This document shows, one piece after another, positions 37,801 to 44,170 of a stretch of 64,000 nt of DNA (positions are counted from its first letter, which is position 1; every line of letters begins with the position of its first letter). The notes below the pieces were generated by a model. The model had not been told where the DNA came from. It saw only the letters and a list, made by a program, of their open reading frames with translations, and did not search any database. Origin of the DNA: Limnoperna fortunei (lineage: Eukaryota > Mollusca > Bivalvia > Mytilida > Modiolidae); contig OX104111.1 of the NCBI GenBank assembly GCA_944474755.1, positions 99,738,805 to 99,802,804 of the forward strand, written 5' to 3'. The position numbers were made by a program, and so were the translations under genes.

Positions 37801-40282
37801 CACATGATAATTATCTTGATACAATTCAAATCTTTTAGTCTTTGGTGAAGCTTTGTATGCTTTTTAGCTCACCTGACCCAAAGGGTCATGTGAGCTATTG
37901 TTATCACTTTGCGTCCGTCGGCGGCGGCGGCGGGGTCTGTAAACTTTTTACATTTTAATCTTCTTCTCTGAAACCACTTGGCCAATTGAAACCAAACTTG
38001 GCCATAATGTTCATTGGATGGACCTTTACAAAGTTTGTGTTTTTTATTTTGATTGGTAAACCAATATGGCCGCCACCTCAAGACTTAGTTTAACATAGGA
38101 CCCTATGGGAAAAAAGTTAAAAAGGGCTTCTTCTCTGAAACCGTTTAACCAATCAAAACAAAACTTACTAGCAATATTGTTTAGATGGTCCTCTATAAAG
38201 TTTGTGTTTTAGATGGGAATTGGAAATTCAAAATGGCCGCCACTGCAGGACTTAGTTTAACATAGGACCCTATGGGAAAAAGTTTTAAAAGGCTTCTTCT
38301 CTGAAACCGGTTAATCAATGGAAACAAAAACTTACTAGCAATATTGTTTGGATGGTCCTCTATAAAGTTTGTGTTTTTTATGGCAATTGGAAATTCAAAA
38401 TGGCTGCCACCGCAGGACTTAATTTAACATAGGACCCTATGGGAAAAAGTTTGAAAGGCTTCTTTTCTGAAACCGGCCAACCAATGGAAACAAAACTTAC
38501 TAGCAATATTGTTTGGATGGTCCTCTATAAATTTAATGTTTTTTATCCCAATCTGATATTCAAAATGGCCGCCACCGCAGGACTTAGTTTAACATTGGAC
38601 CCTATAGGAAAAAGGTTAAAAAGGGCTTCTTCTCTGAAACCGGTTAACCAATCAAAACAAAACTTACTAGCAATATTGTTTGGATGGTCCTCTATAAAGT
38701 TTGTGTTTTTTATGGCAATTGGAAATTCAAAATGGCTGCCACCGCAGGACTTAATTTAACATAGGACCCTATGGGAAAAAGTTTGAAAGGCTTCTTTTCT
38801 GAAACCGGCCAACCAATGGAAACAAAACTTACTAGCAATATTGTTTGGATGGTCCTCTATAAAGTTAATGTTTTTTATTCCAATCTGATATTCAAAATAG
38901 CCGCCACCGCAGGACTTAGTTTAACATTGGACCCTATGGGAAAAAGGTTAAAAAGGGCTTCTTCTCTGAAACCGGTTAACCAATCAAAACAAAACTTACT
39001 AGCAATATTGTTTGGATGGTCCTTTATAAAGTTTATGATTTTTATGCCAACTGGAAATTCAAAATGGCCGCTACCGCAGGACTTAGTTTAACATAGGACC
39101 CTATGGGAAAAAGTTTTTAAAGGCTTCTTCTCTGAAACCGGTTAATCAATGGAAACAAAAACTTACTAGCAATATTGTTTGGATGGTCCTCTATAAAGTT
39201 TATGTTTTTTATGGCAATTGGAAATTCAAAATGGCTGCTACCGCAGGACTTAGTTTAACATACGACCCTATGGGAAAAAGTTTTTAAAGGCTTCTTCTCT
39301 GAAACCGGTTAATCAATGGAAACAAAAACTTACTAGCAATATTGTTTGGATGGTCCTTTATAAAGTTTATGTTTTTTATGGCAATTGGAAATTCAAAATG
39401 GCCACCTCCCCCGCAGGACTTAGTTTAACATAGGACCCTATGGGCAAATAAAAAAAATCTCTATACAACTGGTTAACCAATGAAACAAAGCTTTCTAGTA
39501 ATATTGTTTGGATAGTCCTATTTAAAGTTTATTGAAAATTACAGGACTTACTTTAACATCAGGGAAATGCCATCTTCATTGCCTATAAAATCAGGTGAGC
39601 GATACAGGCTCTTAAGAGCCTCTGGTTTTATTTGTATCCAGATGTAAATGTTTGTTCTGTTCAAATGTACAAATTCCTACCATAGGTCAGAGGTTTTCTA
39701 TGGGAACTGCAGCTTCCTCCTAACATTCAAACAAACACAAATGTGTACCAAGTATGAATAATTTAGCTCTTTTATTCATTGTGTAGATTGAGATGGCAGA
39801 TGGAACAGAAAAATCCCACAAACGTGATGAGTTATGGTTACCTACGGAGGAACTGCCTAAGCATGTAAAATCTAGGCTGGTTAGTGAATTATTCATTCTA
39901 TTCTTTACATGTTTATTTTTTAAGGTGAAATAAACATAAATCTATTAACAGTAGTTTTCAGATATAAAGTACATTATGTCAATATTTCATCAGAAACAAT
40001 GGAATCTTTTAGTAAATCATTTATCCTGCATACGAGAATAAGATTCATTTAAATTCTGTCGTAAGTTAAAAAATGTGTAATTCCCAGTTTTCTAGGTTTT
40101 GAACTACTTTGTATTCATGATGAACATGATCCTGCAGTATTTATTTTTTTTGTTTTTAGTCAACTGCAACAGAAAGAAGATTCAATTTATTTTATGATGA
40201 AGAAATACAAAATGAAGTTGCTGAACATGGAAAAAGAAATAAGCCCAAGATCTCATATTCTAAGTTATTAGGTGATAAATGA
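16688..40282 (+). CDS. KDM4: KDM4/JMJD2 lysine-specific histone demethylase, 18 coding exons
   Basis: Fe(II)/2-oxoglutarate dioxygenase that removes methyl groups from H3K9 and H3K36 in chromatin. Exons joined in phase give 1,971 residues: JmjN (~13-55), JmjC (~140-305), AT-hook-like KKRGRPK (382-388), a long Ser/Thr/Gln-rich linker (to ~1458), Lys/Arg-rich segment, PHD (~1580-1685), extended PHD (~1686-1803), tandem Tudor (~1804-1931), short tail. Iron ligands His187, Glu189 and His275 and zinc ligands Cys233, His239, Cys305 and Cys307 sit one residue before their human KDM4A counterparts. PHD and Tudor domains place it with KDM4A/B/C rather than the short KDM4D. It is about 900 residues longer than human KDM4A because of exon 8. 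Introns carry hAT, Helitron-like, pogo-like and SINE insertions, but every junction is GT-AG and in phase, so the gene looks functional. It faces PHACTR tail to tail. Confidence 0.96.
17322..17598 (-). mobile_element. SINE copy, 5'-truncated, in KDM4 intron 1
   Basis: Bounded by the 12-bp target duplication GCTTTGTAAAGA at 17310-17321 and 17599-17610. It matches the 3' 277 bases or so of the longer element at 47550-48061; the ATTGATTGATTAATGG tail lies at the left, so it is oriented on the minus strand and lacks its 5' head. Confidence 0.9.
17687..17862 (+). CDS. KDM4: KDM4 coding exon 2
   Basis: Residues 46-104, beginning [17 protein letters not shown] and ending in [13 protein letters not shown]. 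This is the linker between JmjN and JmjC, strongly conserved in the family. Acceptor CTGTAG, donor AG/GTATTT, leaving two bases of a split Arg codon. Confidence 0.95.
18255..18508 (+). mobile_element. tRNA-derived SINE with (AAAC)n tail in KDM4 intron 2
   Basis: GGTCTGTCAACACTG, a B-box-like GGTTTGATTCTC, a GTTTTCTCAGGGTACCCCGG body and an AAACAAACAAAC tail match the family seen at 48062-48300, 47240-47460, 52040-52150 and 54422-54650. Confidence 0.75.
18594..18985 (+). mobile_element. Repeat element with two ~155-bp core units in KDM4 intron 2
   Basis: Starts with GGCCCCGCC and a GTCC/ATCC microsatellite-like stretch, then two units each containing GAGGTAGGCTTTTGATAT (18707 and 18862). A related copy in the opposite orientation is at 58445-58768. 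The second unit ends in GACCTTGACCTCAAGGTCA, a cluster of nuclear-receptor-like half-sites. Confidence 0.7.
19256..19614 (+). CDS. KDM4: KDM4 coding exon 3 (JmjC, first half)
   Basis: Residues 104-224, [19 protein letters not shown] through ERLAA. It contains WHTED, where His187 and Glu189 bind iron, and the [13 protein letters not shown] strand with the Asn and Lys that contact 2-oxoglutarate. Acceptor TTTCAG, donor GCAG/GTAATG. Confidence 0.97.
19846..20111 (+). mobile_element. SINE-like element in KDM4 intron 3
   Basis: GTTGTCAGGTCATAATTCGG near the left and CCTGAATATTGCTGAAATAC followed by AAAGCAAACATC near the right match, in opposite orientation, the ends of the elements at 47550-48061 and 58134-58341. 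The shared tail is common in molluscan SINEs. Confidence 0.65.
20317..20420 (+). CDS. KDM4: KDM4 coding exon 4 (JmjC, zinc ligands)
   Basis: Residues 224-258, [18 protein letters not shown] onward. Cys233 and His239 are two of the four ligands of the KDM4 structural zinc. Acceptor TTTCAG, donor AAA/GTAAGT. Confidence 0.97.
20690..21499. mobile_element. Non-autonomous hAT-like DNA transposon in KDM4 intron 4
   Basis: Terminal inverted repeats CAGTGATTTTGTTAGCTT (left) and, read in reverse, CAGTGATTTTCTTGCTT (right) bound an 810-bp element without coding capacity. The 5-bp target duplication ATTAC is at 20685-20689 and 21500-21504. Confidence 0.85.
21555..21692 (+). CDS. KDM4: KDM4 coding exon 5 (JmjC, third iron ligand)
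   Basis: Residues 259-304, [19 protein letters not shown] then [14 protein letters not shown]. The first His of GYHSGYNHG is residue 275, the third iron ligand. Acceptor TTTTTAG, donor CAG/GTAACT, phase 0. Confidence 0.97.
21926..22074 (+). CDS. KDM4: KDM4 coding exon 6
   Basis: Residues 305-354, [19 protein letters not shown] then [13 protein letters not shown]. Cys305 and Cys307 complete the zinc site. Acceptor TTTCAG, donor AA/GTAAGC. Confidence 0.96.
22485..22684 (+). CDS. KDM4: KDM4 coding exon 7 (AT-hook-like motif)
   Basis: Residues 354-421. It contains [13 protein letters not shown], an AT-hook core (RGRPK) able in other proteins to bind the minor groove of AT-rich DNA, and a charged, probably helical stretch [18 protein letters not shown]. 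Acceptor TTGCAG, donor GAAG/GTAAAG. Confidence 0.93.
22685..23623 (+). other. KDM4 intron 7
   Basis: AT-rich; no coding or clear repeat feature seen apart from poly-A and poly-T runs. Confidence 0.6.
23624..26736 (+). CDS. KDM4: KDM4 coding exon 8, giant low-complexity linker (1,037 full codons)
   Basis: Residues 421-1458. An acidic start ([13 protein letters not shown]) leads into a Ser/Thr/Gln/Asn/Val-rich disordered region. Residues about 662-700 form a cluster of SPK/SPR motifs ([20 protein letters not shown] and on), typical proline-directed kinase sites. Later parts carry many 'TVVSK', 'QQTV' and 'TTT' runs like transactivation-type linkers, and the end is Lys/Ser-rich ([19 protein letters not shown]). 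No folded domain is recognisable. The exon stays open for 3.1 kb with GT and AG boundaries in phase with exons 7 and 9, so it belongs to the gene and is not an intronless insertion. A read-through past the donor would add six residues and stop at 26757. Confidence 0.93.
26737..27315 (+). other. KDM4 intron 8
   Basis: No feature beyond AT-rich sequence; acceptor TTTGAATAG at its end. Confidence 0.6.
27316..27541 (+). CDS. KDM4: KDM4 coding exon 9 (basic segment)
   Basis: Residues 1459-1534, [20 protein letters not shown] onward with KRKKRQ and KVEKRKRKD, nuclear-localisation-like basic clusters. Donor AAAG/GTATTG joins in phase with exon 10. Confidence 0.88.
27579..27906. repeat. Tandem duplication, 164 bp x 2, in KDM4 intron 9
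   Basis: 27579-27742 and 27743-27906 appear identical by eye. Each unit contains a hairpin with 22-bp arms starting GTTAGTTTGAATCT (one mismatch) around TTGGC. Confidence 0.93.
28187..28285. repeat. MITE-like palindrome in KDM4 intron 9
   Basis: TATATACCATGCCTTTTATG and, about 50 bases on, the inverse TTAAAAGGTGTGGTA form an inverted repeat related to that at 9473-9633. The flank to about 28500 is the same family in reverse orientation. Confidence 0.6.
28535..29154. mobile_element. Non-autonomous hAT-like DNA transposon in KDM4 intron 9
   Basis: Perfect 15-bp terminal inverted repeats CAGAGCTCCAGATAA bound a 620-bp element without a transposase. ACAA flanks both ends (28531-28534 and 29155-29158), a possible short target duplication. 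Confidence 0.8.
29350..31102 (+). mobile_element. Helitron-like (Pearl-type) element with ~171-bp tandem core, KDM4 intron 9
   Basis: A TCCG/TCCA microsatellite (about 29360-29393) is followed by about nine ~171-bp units, each with GCAACTCCTCCTACACCACT (29410, 29582, 29753, 29925, 30096, 30268, 30438, 30605, 30779). The 3' end has the hairpin GTGAGC-ATT-GCTCAC and then CTAG at 31099-31102 followed by T, as in Helitron 3' termini. The 5' boundary is approximate. Confidence 0.8.
31159..31340 (+). CDS. KDM4: KDM4 coding exon 10 (start of PHD region)
   Basis: Residues 1534-1594, [20 protein letters not shown] through [14 protein letters not shown]. The CxxC pair opens the PHD zinc fingers, as in KDM4A-C. 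Acceptor TTTTAG, donor TCT/GTAAGT. Confidence 0.94.
31529..31721 (+). CDS. KDM4: KDM4 coding exon 11 (PHD)
   Basis: Residues 1595-1659, with [17 protein letters not shown], then [13 protein letters not shown]: further Cys/His zinc ligands of the first PHD finger. Donor CA/GTAAGT leaves one base of a Ser codon completed by exon 12. Confidence 0.94.
32060..32139 (+). CDS. KDM4: KDM4 coding exon 12 (PHD)
   Basis: Residues 1659-1685, [20 protein letters not shown], the end of the first PHD finger (WxCxxC). Acceptor ATTATAG, donor GCT/GTAAGT. Confidence 0.94.
32250..32595 (+). mobile_element. Interspersed repeat in KDM4 intron 12
   Basis: From ACTTGTTTGTGGGGTATAGG to GAGCATGCTCATAGTCCACA. Inverted copies of the same family are at 53803-54165 and 61916-62150. 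It contains GCAACTCCTCCTAAACCGCC, related to the core of the 29.4-31.1 kb element. Confidence 0.7.
32815..32979 (+). CDS. KDM4: KDM4 coding exon 13 (extended PHD)
   Basis: Residues 1686-1740, [15 protein letters not shown] then [16 protein letters not shown], the second, extended PHD module. Acceptor TGTACAG, donor CTA/GTAAGT, phase 0. Confidence 0.95.
32999..33842 (+). mobile_element. pogo/Tigger-like DNA transposon remnant in KDM4 intron 13
   Basis: TA target dinucleotides (32997-32998 and 33843-33844) flank termini CAGTA...TACTG, with AGTCTCCCAGCGACCACC matched by the diverged reverse of GGTCTTATACGAGGGGACT. Inside, at about 33250, a short frame [17 protein letters not shown] resembles the N-terminus of pogo-family transposases and stops after 25 residues. 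It inserted 19 bp past the exon 13 donor without removing it. Confidence 0.65.
33886..35152 (+). mobile_element. Pearl/Helitron-like element with 146-bp tandem core, KDM4 intron 13
   Basis: The 5' end is a hairpin (GTCTCGCC...GCGAC GAAA GTCGC...GGCGAGAC), followed by a (GGC)n run at about 33938-33957 and seven units of 146-147 bp (CACCTGACCTTGACCTCAAT at 34065, 34211, 34357, 34503, 34649, 34795, 34942). GCAGGCGAGAC at 35122-35132 is the inverse of the 5' GTCTCGCCTGC. The shared motif CTGTGTCCACACTTGTT at the right may be part of the element. Confidence 0.85.
35350..35538 (+). CDS. KDM4: KDM4 coding exon 14 (extended PHD, second part)
   Basis: Residues 1741-1803, [20 protein letters not shown] then [15 protein letters not shown] and [12 protein letters not shown], completing the zinc ligands of the extended PHD. 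Acceptor ATTTCAG, donor AAG/GTAAGA. Confidence 0.95.
36154..36327 (+). CDS. KDM4: KDM4 coding exon 15 (Tudor 1)
   Basis: Residues 1804-1861, [19 protein letters not shown] then [20 protein letters not shown], the first of two interdigitated Tudor domains that read methylated histone tails. Acceptor TTTTCAG, donor GAT/GTAAGT. Confidence 0.95.
36328..37500 (+). other. KDM4 intron 15
   Basis: AT-rich sequence; no gene or clear repeat seen. Confidence 0.6.
37501..37617 (+). CDS. KDM4: KDM4 coding exon 16 (Tudor 2)
   Basis: Residues 1862-1900, [20 protein letters not shown] then [11 protein letters not shown]. The Trp and Tyr match the aromatic-cage positions of the KDM4A hybrid Tudor. Acceptor TATTTAG, donor ACA/GTAAGA. 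Confidence 0.94.
37866..39625 (+). mobile_element. Pearl/Helitron-like element with ~166-bp tandem core, KDM4 intron 16
   Basis: The 5' hairpin AGCTCACcTGACCC...GGGTCATGTGAGCT is followed by a (GGC)n run (about 37919-37932) and about nine units of 165-167 bp with GGCTTCTTCTCTGAAACC (38125, 38291, 38457, 38624, 38789, 38956, 39122, 39289). Some alternate as 332-bp dimers. The 3' end has TCAGGTGAGC, the perfect palindrome AGGCTCTTAAGAGCCT, then CTGG (39622-39625) and T, as in Helitron 3' termini. Confidence 0.88.
39640..39745 (+). mobile_element. Fragment of tRNA-derived SINE family
   Basis: AGGTCAGAGGTTTTCTATGG followed by GCTTCCTCCTAACATTC matches the body of the SINE family at 18255-18508 and 48062-48300. 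Confidence 0.55.
39787..39879 (+). CDS. KDM4: KDM4 coding exon 17 (end of Tudor 2)
   Basis: Residues 1901-1931, [20 protein letters not shown] then [11 protein letters not shown], matching the end of the KDM4 Tudor module (VEFEDGSQ...RDDVYTLDEELP in vertebrates). Acceptor TGTGTAG, donor CTG/GTTAGT. Confidence 0.93.
40160..40282 (+). CDS. KDM4: KDM4 coding exon 18 (C-terminus and stop)
   Basis: Residues 1932-1971, [20 protein letters not shown] then basic tail ending SYSKLLGDK. Acceptor TTTTTAG; stop TGA at 40280-40282. Confidence 0.93.
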   Translation, partial: STATERRFNLFYDEEIQNEVAEHGKRNKPKISYSKLLGDK

Positions 40283-42415
40283 ACATAGATGTGCAATTAT
40301 AGGACAGCTTTACATGGACAGCCTAAATGTACAATCATCTGTACGCCATGTGTACTGAATCTGTGGACAACTAAAGCTGGATTATTTACAGTTGTGTTAA
40401 AACAGTGTTGTATTGAGAATTTTGTTTCTTTTAAATCTTCTTGTTTGTTGTTGAAAAGTTTAATACAGTAACAAGATTTCATCTCTAACATGTTAAAAAG
40501 ACAACTAAATGGAAAAAAATCAGTGTCAGATGCTTGAAAGACATTTGAATTTGTTCAATGCTGCATGAAGTGTTTACCAGTCTGTATTTTTGCAAAAGCT
40601 GAAAAATATTGAATGAAAAACTTATATTCAGGAATTGGTTACAATTTTCAGATTCCAATAGAAGATTCTGTCCCTTGCAATTGTCATAGCTTTGATCAGA
40701 CATGTACTTTAAATAATGAATAGTATTCTGGTTTATGCCATTTCTGAATTTGATGTATATATTTGTTTCGTAACCATGTACATACATACCTCAGGTACAT
40801 GTTATCATATATAGAACAAGAAACACATCTCCTAAAGGCAGCAACCATTTTAATTGTACAAAGATAACTTATTTATTTGTTTGTGAATCTTATTCTTATT
40901 AGGAATATTATTTCTGCAGCATACCTTTGTAGTGTAATTAATATACAAGAGACATCACCAGTACTTAAATAATGACAGAAAGAGGAATGTCAACTTTACA
41001 TGATGGCCATTTTAATGAAAAGTCAACATTTATGCAGATTTTAAACAATCTAATAGGTTTTAACGTACAAGTTTTAAATGTTCCTAATAGAAGAGTAGGC
41101 AAGATTGTAAGTTTCGTATGTTGGCTTTGTTTTATTTTATTCAGCAAAAGATTGAAGATTGTAAAATTGACAAGTTGTACATACGAGATGTATATTTTGT
41201 AAATTTTTATATTTGTAATACCATTATAAAACGACTTGTGCAGCTTTTGTAGATTTAGTTTATCAACTGCATTTCTGTACATTTTTTCAAAGCTTGTTTG
41301 ATCATTGTCAACAACATTACGTTTGCTTTATAATTTATATGCTTGATAGTTGCAAAAAATGACTATTGTTAGTCTGATGTTTTTGGAAATACTGTTTGCT
41401 TTAAATATTGATTCTTTAAATAAACTAAATATTAGCATACAGAATTGTGTAAAATCAAACACTCAATGTAGCATGTTTTTATTAAAACTTGAAACAGGTA
41501 TTGGTGCATAGAGGTTAAACTGTTTTAAACAACAGTTTTAGTTGTTTTATTACACTGAAGTTTGTTTTAGACTGATTCTATTGTATTGCAAAACATTGGC
41601 ATAGGTTTAGTTATATTTAGAAAATATAGCAAAAAAGAGTAAAAAAGAAGTTTGATAGTAGAAATGGCAGTACCTGTAAAAAAAATTGAAAATGTGTTAG
41701 CTATAACTTAAATTTGCATAAGAGTAAAAACACTCGAGTCATATTTGTATGCAAATAGAAAGAGTTTTATTGAATAAAATATTTGTGTTTGCCTACTTAA
41801 TGTAACTTGAATTCTTCCAAAAGTTGTATTATTCAAATTCAAAGAGAAGATAATCCATGTGCCATGTATAGGATTAATTGTTCTGCTGTATTCTGAATTG
41901 GTTACAAGTTATGTTGAGATTAAAATGCAATGTGTACAATATGTTTTGAAATGTTGTCTGCTTTTCGTTATCTTTTTCGCAATTCTTCAACACTTAGAAA
42001 AATTCCGACTTGAGGAGACAGATTTCTTAGGTAGTAGGCAATGGGTAAAACAACTGTGGGCAGTGGTATTAAGATATGTTTGTTAAGAGTTGAGAAAATT
42101 CTTTTAAAACTTTGAACCTGCAATAGTCATGGACTAGTTTTACATACAGGGTTTTCACTTGAGTGTTCACTTATAAACTTGAACCAGCTTCTTCAACATG
42201 GTTCTTGATTTTCTCCACCTTTTAGGCACTTAAAATAGAACTGTTCAAAATCAAATGAATTTAATTGAGAATTGACGGTGTAAATTGTAGTTGAGGTATT
42301 TATTACTGAAGACAGATTCTGATTGTTTGTATACACACCTGTATATATGATACTGTTGTGTTGTTGTATTCATACATCATGCAGTAAAATTAATAAAGGT
42401 ATGAAACAATTTATT
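40283..42415 (+). other. KDM4: Probable KDM4 3' UTR
   Basis: About 2.1 kb of AT-rich, repeat-poor sequence follows the stop. AATAAA occurs at 42392-42397, just before repeats begin; earlier AATAAA hexamers near 41417 and 41774 could give shorter forms. The extent is inferred. Confidence 0.55.
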
Positions 42416-42420
42416 TTTAT

Positions 42421-42680
42421 TTTTGGCCGGGTTGCATGAGGTGCAAACCCAGGTTATGGTATGGTGAAGTCGGACAGGCCAGAGGGGAAGAAGGGGTATC
42501 ATTTTGTGTAATTAAATCTCACAGTTTTCAGCCCAAATCTCTGAAACTTAACAGAAAGGTTCCACATGTATTGATACTGTGCACCTGCAATTATGGAATC
42601 GTGCAAGAAATGTTTTTCAAATCTTCCGGACTTTGGCCACTTAGTCATTTTTCAGAACATTTGCATATTGTGTAATAAAC
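42421..42680. repeat. Interspersed repeat with GGCCGGGTTGCATGAGG start
   Basis: The motif GGCC(G/A)(G/A)GTTGCA...GCAAACCCAGG recurs near 44090 and, inverted, near 55730. It lies just after the inferred KDM4 poly(A) site. Confidence 0.55.
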
Positions 42681-42692
42681 TCCTATATTTTT

Positions 42693-43657
42693 AGCTCACC
42701 TGTACCAGAGGTCCATGTGAGCTTTTACCATCACTTGGGGTCTGTTGTAAACTTTTTCAAAAATCTCCTCTTAAATCACTGGGCCAATTTTTTTCAAACT
42801 TAGCCACAATCATACTTTGGGTTCTTAATTTGTACCCAGGGTGTTGATCAATGGATAAAGATGTTCGCTGTTACTAAAAATATAACATGGGTGTAAATGT
42901 AACTTTTTTGTAACAATATCTCAAAAATTATAATAGCTATAGAGTAAACCCTTACTTCAAATTGATCAGCTCATCAAGGTCTTCTATAGTTGCTATTAGT
43001 GTGAAGTTGTGTTAGGCTCCTTGAGTTGTTGAACTAATGACAATTTTTGACAAAATTTTCAATATTTACAATATAACTTGAAAACTACCAGAGCTATAGT
43101 GAAACTGTAAATGGCAAAAATGATCAGTAATTTAAGTCCTACAATTCACTTCATTGGTCTGATGTTAGATATCTTAAAAGGAGTTATTGCCCTTAATTGA
43201 CAATTTTTTTAATGAAATTTTTGTTTTTGTCTAATTTCTTAAAAACTGTAACAGCTAGAGTGAAACTGTAAATGGCAAAAATTATCAGCAATACAAGCCC
43301 TACAATTCACTAAATTGGTCTGAAATTGTCAGATTACTCCTTATAGGAGTTATTGCCCTTAAATTACAATTGTTTATGAAGTTTTCCATTTTAGTCCTGG
43401 AACTAAAAAACTATAACAGCTAGAGTGAAACTGTAAATAGCAAAAATGATTAGCAATACAAGTACTACAATTTACTAAATTGGTATGGAATTGTCCCATG
43501 ACTCCTTATAGGAGTTGTTGCCCTTAAATTACAATTTTTTTTTAAATTTAATTTTCTGTTTTTGTCCTGAACTTAAAAACTATAACAACTAGAGTTAAAC
43601 TAAATTGCAAAAATCATCATCAATACAAGTTCTTTGTAGGATCTTGAGAGCTTCTAG
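42693..43657 (+). mobile_element. Helitron-like element with ~163-bp tandem core
   Basis: The 5' AGCTCACC...GTGAGCT hairpin is followed by 3-4 degenerate units containing GTGAAACTGTAAATGGCAAA (43099, 43260, 43425). The 3' end is GATCTTGAGAGCTT then CTAG (43654-43657) and T. It is the same terminal family as 37866-39625 with a different core. Confidence 0.7.
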
Positions 43658-43739
43658 TGTCTTTTCTTCTGTAAAATAAAACTGTAAAACGAATGTTCAT
43701 TGCATGGTCTTCTACGAAGTCAACACATTTTTTCCTATC

Positions 43740-44165
43740 CCTGCTCGACCAAAGTGGGGGGTATATAGTGATCATCATGATGTCTGTCCACCAGAATTTA
43801 GTTTCCGGATATTAATTAACAAATCTTGCATCTGATTTCAATGAAACTAGGGGATATTTTAACTTAACAGGAACATATTGAAACACATATTTTTTTGAAA
43901 TTCTTAAACTCTGTATTACATTTTTGGTAAAATTAATATTAAAATCATACATAATTACATAATTTCCATAAAATTAAAAGTAAGGAAAGACTTATACCTA
44001 TACTATAATGGTTTCAATAGTGTTTTCACTTAAACAAGTCCGGTGTTGAATGGAATTTGGGAGGTAATTTTTAAAAATCCCATTTTTGGCCAAGTTGCAC
44101 AAAGTGAAAACCAGGGTTATAGTGTGTGAAGTCGTGCAGGCTGGTGGAGGGAAAAATAGGGTATC
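43740..44165. repeat. Unclassified repeat sequence
   Basis: Contains GTGGGGGGTATATAGTG and, near 44090, the GGCCAAGTTGCACAAAG motif shared with 42430. No coding content is visible. Confidence 0.4.
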
Positions 44166-44170
44166 ATTTT

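Noticed and set aside
38439..39091. Two nearly identical 106-codon open frames in KDM4 intron 16
   Set aside because: They are exactly one 332-bp dimer apart in the 166-bp array and contain no known domain; they are repeat shadows.
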